This document shows positions 57,800-64,000 of a stretch of 64,000 nucleotides of DNA, in pieces. The stretch is from Branchiostoma floridae. Its lineage: Eukaryota > Chordata > Leptocardii > Amphioxiformes > Branchiostomatidae. The DNA lies in assembly GCF_000003815.2 (NCBI RefSeq), contig NC_049984.1, forward strand, positions 27,448,631 to 27,512,630, written 5' to 3'. The notes beneath the pieces were generated by a model. It saw only the letters and a list, made by a program, of their open reading frames with translations, did not search any database and had not been told where the DNA came from. The position numbers were made by a program, and so were the translations under genes. Each line of letters begins with the position of its first letter. Positions within the stretch are counted from its first letter, which is position 1.

Positions 57800-60700
57800 C
57801 TGGAAAAGCAAATAAGAGTAAGCATAAATGAGTGTACGTTAAGAAGCGGGTTGTATTGACAACGTTGGTTAAGTAGAAGAATGTACTTAATATTCTAAGA
57901 AAATAGTTTGTACATGTACATACCTAGCTCACATACTGCAGTCTCCTCCATGGGACCTCCATGGGAGTAGAGCTTGTGACATCTTGCAAAACGACTGAAC
58001 AGCTCCTTGTATGTCCCCGCCGTTGACGTCGCTCTGGGCACAAGGGATAGCGGCAGATCTGGAAACTTGTCCATGATCTTGGTCACTGTACGTTCCACCA
58101 TCCCTGTTAGTTCATCTATGGCATCATCCTGTGTATAAAAAAAGGAATAAGTCACAATAGACTCAATATTATACAAGGCACAAAGTCTGTGTGACCGACA
58201 TAAACTCCCAAACTAAAAATAATAACTAGCTTAGTACTTGCCTGCAACATTCTGTTAACGTGGTTTCCATTGAAGGAGTTGCTGTGGAAGGCCTGCCTCT
58301 TCACACGGAGGGTCTGCAGGAGGTCATCCAGTTGGCTCGTTAAGGGTCCATCCCCCTTCTTTATGGACGCCTTCAGTCGCATTTCTTCTGCCTTAGACCT
58401 CTGCATGAATAAGTAGATGTATACAATGTAAGACATATCCCAATTATATAATCAAGTCACATTCATCCATATATATTGATCTTTAATAAATCTTGTTAAG
58501 AATATGTATGTGCCAACTTTGTACATGGTGAATTTACCAGTGAATCTTTCTGACGCACAAGCTCCTCTACCATGGAGCAAGCTTCTGCAAAGACAGCTTC
58601 ATCTAACTTCTCTGTTGTTCCGTTGCAGCAGGCGAGCCAAGCCAGCTCATTTTCCTGGTCATGGAGCTCCTCCTCCACGAGGTCAGCCTCGTCGTCCAGA
58701 CCCCGGGCCTGTTCGATGGCCTGTACGTAGCACCTGAACTTTCCGAGGTGGACGTCGGCCAGCAGGGCCTCCTTGGACACCTCCCCCTCGTGTAGCACTC
58801 CACACAGGTACGACTGCAGCTTTAGGTCAAGCTCATGCATATCTGTCTCCATTAGCTTGAAGGCACGAAGGTATAGCCCCAAGCTTATATGTAGACCAGG
58901 TATGATGACCTGTGAACAAATAGACAGATTTTGCCATAAGTTTAAACAATTATGTGGTGTTCCGCAAGTAAGCAATGGTCCATTTAGCAGTATTGTCAAA
59001 TTGATACTTTTTTAATTAGTTTACCTGGTCTACTGGCAATGCGAACATCACGGGGGCGATCACATTGTGATGTTTTTTGGCTAATGACAACTTGCCATTA
59101 GCCTGCTCCATGAAGTCATGGTAGTGCTGCTGCAGGGTTGCCAAGGTTCTTGGTGGGATGCTTAGCCTCCGATCTTCTGACTCCGGGTTGTTCATTTCCA
59201 TTTTGGTGATGTCACACCACAGGCATGGGTGGACAGCTGTGGTAAAAGTGTTAAAACAATTATTACATAGTATAACTATATATCTTTATGAGAAATAAGT
59301 CATTAACATTTTTGAAGGCTCTGTTTTCAAGAAAGAAAGTGGAAAGGGCCCTTACCACTTGCTCCGGACAGCCCGTACCAAAGGCACAGGAAGGCATAGT
59401 CTCCTGTGCCAAACACACGCATCGTATGCTCCTTGCCATCCTTGGCCCTGCAATGTGAATTTGAATCAGGTTCATTGGGAGGTGACATAAGAAAATGGTA
59501 CAAAGTTAACACAGGTTTAGCTACTTGTCAAAGTAAGTACTAACTGGAAGCTCACCTCCACTTTGACCCTTGCAGATCGCCCAGTTCCTGGGCATACCGG
59601 CCGATGGCAAGCATCAGATTTTCCCGGCTGTCCTTTGCCTCAAAAATGCTGAACACAGCGGTGTTCTGCCGGGAGTTTGGATGGTCCCTGTTGAGCAGCT
59701 GGAAGGTCAGTTTGAAGGAGCCTCCCCCGTGGTCTCCCCCGACCTTTACCCAGATCTCATCTTGGGGGATTTTCCCCCCATGCCATGTAAGGCACCTGTA
59801 GAAGATAGATAATTTCCTGTAAATCACTTTTACTTTTCAACCTAGACATATATAAGCAATAACATTCTTTTTATGTACACAGGGTGACACCATAGCTGGT
59901 TGCCAGATCTTCTGTGTTGCACCAACTGTCAAATAGACTAAGGGTTAGATGAGATGAGACAAACATGCAAGCTGAGAAAATTAATGCTTTCTTACTCTGA
60001 CTCCTGACACTTCTCCAGGTAGTCAAAGATGGCAGCGCCGACTGGGGAGATGTACGCACACGGAAGCAGTTGCACCTTCGTGGGGTCCGACCCATCTTTC
60101 TTCGCTCCCTTAACACAGAAAGGTAGGGTTTCGGCGTGCATGTCATATGCAGTAAGGCGCTCCCTGGCGGCCCTTCTCGTCAGTCGCTCACTCTCCATTG
60201 AGATGTTGTACATCTTAAGCCAGCTATAACAGAACAGACAACTCTGTTTAGACTATGTATACCAGTAAGGTTCTTTGTACAAGAATGTTGTAAATGTAAC
60301 TTATGTTGTCTACAGAAAATGGTTTTCAATTTTACCTTCTGAGTTTCCCAAGTTGATTGTAGTTCAGTCCTATCTTTACTTTTGCCTCCAGCTGGTGACC
60401 AGAAGGGATGACAACTTGATCGAACTTCAGCTGGTGCAGCATGCTCCTCAGCTCGTCCCGTGGCACCCTCCGCAGTTCCTCCCGGAGCAGCACTCCAGGA
60501 TCCCCACCACTCACCCTGTCTCTCACCTCCTCCATAACCCTAGCCTTCTTTCGAACGGTAGAACGGGCTGCCTCTGCTGAGGACTTTCTGGGCTTGGGGA
60601 CATGCATGAGACGTAGGGGCTAAAATTGAAAAAAGAGACACACATTTCATTATCTGTGGGAGGGGGGAAGGTGGGAGGGAAAGAGAGTTTTTGCAAACCA

Positions 60701-62061
60701 AGACAAAGAGGTAGGGCGGGTGGAGACAGAATCTATAGCTGCTCTTACCATAAATTCTTATTGTCATATTGTCTATCCGACTGCTGCCTACCCCTGTGAC
60801 AGGGGTCCCAGCAGCAAAAATGGATACGACGATAAATGTAAAATGTCAATTAGAGAAAACTTATGATACATACCTGTCCTGGTGTTTTTGCCTCAACAAT
60901 CCTCGGGTCACGGGAGAGAGATCTCATCCGACAATACATCGAATAAAAGGCATCCTGCTGGTCAGGTGTCAGGGGACCTTTCTCACTTAGACCAACTGTT
61001 ACCTTATCACTGGTAACAGATGTGGAAGGTTGGGCATCACGGGAGGAAGGAGGAGGACAGGTAGCAGGGGCAGGTGTAGTAGTCATGGTAGTGGAGGGAG
61101 GGGTTAACACTGTGCTAGGAGTGGAAGGAGGTACAGGTACATGTACGGGTGGTGGGATCACCTGAGTGTTAGTGTGAGGCACCATAAGGAGATATCTCCT
61201 TCCAGGTAGCAGAGGCGGTGTTGTGGTGTGAGAAGGAGCAGGCATTTGTGTTGTGTTTGTAGGACATTCATTATGATACTTAAGTTCATCCAGCCTCAGC
61301 TGTGCACAACAGTTTCTACAGTTAAAAATTAATTGAGCATAGCAGGACCTCCAGGTCCTGTGAACAGATGTCAGGTCACTTGCTTTTATTTGTGCTTTGC
61401 ATATAGCACAGTCAGCATTGTTATTTCCAGCTATCTGGAACAACTTATGTAAGCATTCAAAGCAAAACACATGAGCACATAGTGCTTGCACGGGTAGGTA
61501 TACAAAACACTGGCAAATACCACATTTGTATGCCTCCAAACTACAGATTGGTTTGAATCGATCCTCATCAAGAGGGAAGTCATCTAATGTGCTTAAGAGT
61601 TCAGAGAAAGTCTCTTCACTCATAGTTTTGGCACACTCTTCCACCTTTTCACCTTTCTCATTTTTGCCTTTCTCAGTTTTCTGAGTTTTTGGCCTACCTG
61701 GAGACTTCTTTTTTACTGGTCTCCCCCCTTTTGTCAGTGTTGCTACCTTCTCACAAGGAATGCAGGTTTTTCCATACCAGTGAGGATACCATGACACTCG
61801 TGTTGGTAGCGTGTCAGATTTCCTGTACAGTTTGCACCTACACCTATGGCAAAAGGGTGGGGGATGTAGGTAAGACCTGTCCTTTTGGACATCTACCAAC
61901 CACACTTCTTTAATCTTATCGGCAAACTCAACACATGAAAGCAGTTTGACTTGTTTTGCCCTGTCTTGGTTTGTCTGCACAAACTCGCCACAAAACCGGC
62001 AAAGCTTTGCAAGGTTTTTGATGTGTTCTTGTAGTTGTGAATCAGTGCTGCAGGCAGACAT
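57522..62061 (-). CDS. RAG1L: RAG1-like protein, ten exons, apparently intact
   Basis: Exons on the minus strand by my reading: 62061-60874, 60619-60336, 60223-59996, 59795-59556, 59447-59356, 59236-59025, 58909-58538, 58400-58242, 58128-57924, 57799-57522. They sum to 3,258 nt, giving 1,085 residues plus TAG, with every junction in phase. Start is the ATG at 62061; an in-frame TAG at 62083-62085 closes the frame upstream. N-terminal part: CRFCGEF (residues 21-27) and FCHRCRC (70-76) pattern like the RAG1 N-terminal zinc motif; basic GRP-rich stretch 112-140; C3HC4 RING 180-221 (CGIC..CAHVFCFEC..CAIC) and a following zinc finger near 247-265; then a Pro/Thr linker. Core: candidate catalytic D588 (VGGDHGGGS), D663 (FGTGDYAF), CxxC at C682/C685, H1018-x4-H1023, and candidate glutamate E1040/E1044 (AEQGVEHVH). 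Known family role: DDE strand transfer at terminal repeats or RSS-like sites, in the nucleus. Mouse RAG1 is about the same length. Whether this is a transposon gene or a host gene is open. Confidence 0.9.
58240..58241 (-). promoter_or_regulatory. GC splice donor of RAG1L intron 8
   Basis: Exon 8 ends ...TTGCAG and is followed by GCAAGT, a textbook GC-AG donor. The next acceptor (tacacag at 58129-58130) joins it in phase 0. The nearby GT (GTACTA, 58237) would shift the frame. Confidence 0.65.
60874..62061 (-). CDS. RAG1L: RAG1L exon 1: N-terminal zinc domain plus RING finger
   Basis: One open exon of 396 codons, ending in phase 0 at CAG followed by gtatgt. The order of parts matches the non-core N-terminus of vertebrate RAG1: a CxxC pair, a second Cys cluster after a 'VDVQKD..LHPPPFCHRC' stretch (compare RAG1 'IDVRGD..IHPTRFCHNC'), a basic linker, the RING finger, and a zinc finger of form C-x2-C..H-x3-C (NCRNC..YHNEC). 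The known role of the RAG1 RING is E3 ubiquitin ligase activity. Residues 270-345 are low-complexity Pro/Thr/Ser. The last 40 residues (LTPDQQDAFYSMYCRMRSL) begin a folded region that continues in exon 2. Confidence 0.88.
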
Positions 62062-62099
62062 TTTGTACAGTTGAGAAAAAAACTAGCAAGGTTCATGGA

Positions 62100-64000
62100 C
62101 ATCTACATCTGAAAATTGCAATACAGGTATATATTCACTATATGAATAGACAATATGAATTGTTTATCCAATGTACTACTAGTATTGTTGTTTTGACAAC
62201 ATAATTTTAGTAGTGCAGCAAAGAGATGTCTCCTATTTTTCTCATCTATAAAGTATTCACATTATCAATTCTAGGAGACAGTCTGTATTTTGTATCTATT
62301 GTATTATTGTTGTCACAAGAAAAGTTTAATAAGCATCAAAGAAATGTCTCCCTGTTGTTTTTTCTCTCAGCTCTTTGTAACATTCATTACATAAAGAACT
62401 CTGATGGTGGGGAGGGGGGCACATTCAGCGATATTTATCTACTTCAATACAACAACAATTTGATATGATCAGTCTCCTGAGTATTTTATTCAGGTAGAAC
62501 AATTTTCTTAGGGATACAATTTAATTTAGAACAGTATAGAACGAAATACAAGACTCTACAGTAACTGATATTGTTCTAAATATGACCTACAGGTCGTGCA
62601 CTCTTTGTCATTTTATCCGCTCGTAACACAAAGGAAAGAAAGCAAATGAAGAAAAGAAGCACGGATATTAGTAGTGGTAAGTATGAGATTGACAACAGAT
62701 ACAAAGATTACCGGTGGATAACTCCGGGAGAGGAGCAGTGCTCAGATGAAGAAGAGCAAAGTCAAGGGTATGATAAAAGTTTGCCCGGTGAAGCCCTATA
62801 CCCGGAAGTGCGTGTCATGTCCCCGTATGTTTGTGATTAGAAATTATATATCCCCACAGGTCTCCTTTCATCAATGAGACCTTACAGGGCAGGATATAAA
62901 CTCAAGTAAGACAACTTCTTTGAGGTTGATATGTGGTTTATTTGCTCAAAAACACCTTAGTTACGGCAAGTAAATATTCAGTTGCTATGCCGGCACGTGG
63001 GCTGCCCGTGCCGGCGTAACACGATATGACCATATTTGGGAGTGCCTCGCGATGCCGCGCAGGCGCACACTAAGGGAGCAGGATGAGAACTTTAGGCGGT
63101 GACGTGAGCTGAACTTGGGATAATTTTTTCCTGTTTTTATGGGATCATTTTTTTCCTTTGTTTTTATCGTGGCAACTATCATTGCTTGAGCTGAAATGAA
63201 TTGTCTGATTCATGAATGAACAAAAACAGGTTAATCATGTGTGTCAAGTTGAAAGGCAATTAGAGAGAAACGGCGTCAATGCCAACATAACTGACCCACA
63301 ATCCCCGGAAAAGTGCGGCTGCCAGCCGGCGACGGGGCCCCCAGTCCGGCCGGGTGGTGTTCGCCGAAGCTTCGTGGGCCATGTGCAGCAGCACGTGCCT
63401 GAGGCCAGCTGGCATTGTGAGTAACGTACGATTTGCTCTAAGGACACTGACGAAATATGGCAAAGCTCGTGCATGCTATAGAAAATATTCAGATCTGCTT
63501 TACTTACTATCACTATCAGTTCTCTTAGCGTTCAGTATGACTAGAACCTACACTCTCTAGCCTCCTTCTCACACCAGCATTTACGTGGCGGTGGTGGTGG
63601 GTGTTGAGCGTTGATTCGCGATTTTCAAGACGACCGAAGAATCTCTTGCCATGGGAAATCGTTTTGCTGCCACTATCTCCCATGACCAAAGATTCTTCGC
63701 CCGTGTTGAATATAGCGAACCAGCGCCCCCTAAAAAATATTAAACGCCGGCGCTACAATAACAAGTCTGTGGAGGACTACTACTTGAATACGTAAAAATA
63801 CTACTACTTATTTTGCATCTTTTCACACACTAGATTTTTACCAGCACTATTCTGAGCGAGAACAGGGCAAACTTTTTTTTTTTTCAATTACAGATTGCAC
63901 TGTCTTCAAACCAAATATGACACGTTCTGGTCGTCAAAATTGTACAATTTACATACCCGCTCTGCTCGAAAAGCTGCTCGAGGGCGGTCACAGCATTGTA
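62100..64000. other. upstream of RAG1L: no gene recognised
   Basis: 62590-62840 holds an acidic 64-codon plus frame (EEQCSDEEEQSQGYD) of unknown meaning. 62990-63115 is CpG-rich with an imperfect hairpin (GCCGGCACGTGGGC / GCCCGTGCCGGC), and 63300-63380 is GC-rich. A promoter for a minus-strand gene could lie here, but none is defined. Confidence 0.4.

Noticed and set aside
58504-60623. Plus-strand open frames opposite RAG1L exons
   Set aside because: They are shadows of the minus-strand exons, which have consistent splice sites, phase and protein similarity.
61689-61913. Plus-strand frame opposite the RAG1L N-terminal exon
   Set aside because: It overlaps conserved minus-strand zinc motifs and has no motif of its own.
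57300-64000. RSS-like heptamers around RAG1L
   Set aside because: By eye no heptamer/nonamer pair in inverted arrangement with a matching target duplication could be supported on both sides.

Overview
The window looks like a scaffold from a lancelet (Branchiostoma-like cephalochordate) genome. The grounds are short exons with GT-AG introns, very dense miniature transposons and LINE/Ty3/hAT/pogo remnants, three runs of N, and an alcohol dehydrogenase class III gene whose splice junctions are wrapped in minisatellites. From memory, that last feature has been reported for the amphioxus Adh locus. All calls are by eye; no search was run.

Layout. 0-5.3 kb: direct repeats, a G-rich minisatellite, a fold-back element made of many 'CAGCACTGG..CCAGTGCTG' hairpins, and two copies of a palindromic MITE. 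5.4-6.8 kb: exons 2 and 3 of Adh class III with tandem repeats grown out of their splice sites; later exons are not seen. 7-25 kb: gene-poor, holding MITEs, LINE tails, inverted repeats and simple repeats. 25.5-29.6 kb: a CpG/E2F-like segment and three exons of a TM9SF4-like gene that runs into an assembly gap. 30-37 kb: transposon graveyard (Ty3 gag, a possible Mutator-like transposase, a DDE fragment, an LTR) with a small bHLH-like reading frame inside it. 38-45 kb: an unrecognised minus-strand multi-exon gene, then degenerate minus-strand coding pieces. 46-53.6 kb: hAT, Ty3 reverse transcriptase, DM-like zinc module, pogo/Tigger transposase, an NRF1/YY1-type promoter, and a LINE split by a Tigger-like element.

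The outstanding locus is 57,522-62,061 on the minus strand. It holds an apparently intact ten-exon gene for a RAG1-like protein of 1,085 residues. Its N-terminal zinc region and RING finger resemble the vertebrate RAG1 N-terminus, and it continues in the same frame into a DDE transposase core. All nine introns join in frame, and one uses a GC donor. No RAG2-like kelch protein is seen in the window, although 762 bases just downstream are unsequenced. The last two exons of another minus-strand gene lie beyond that gap. The genes show no operon-like relation; the window is a eukaryotic, transposon-rich segment.
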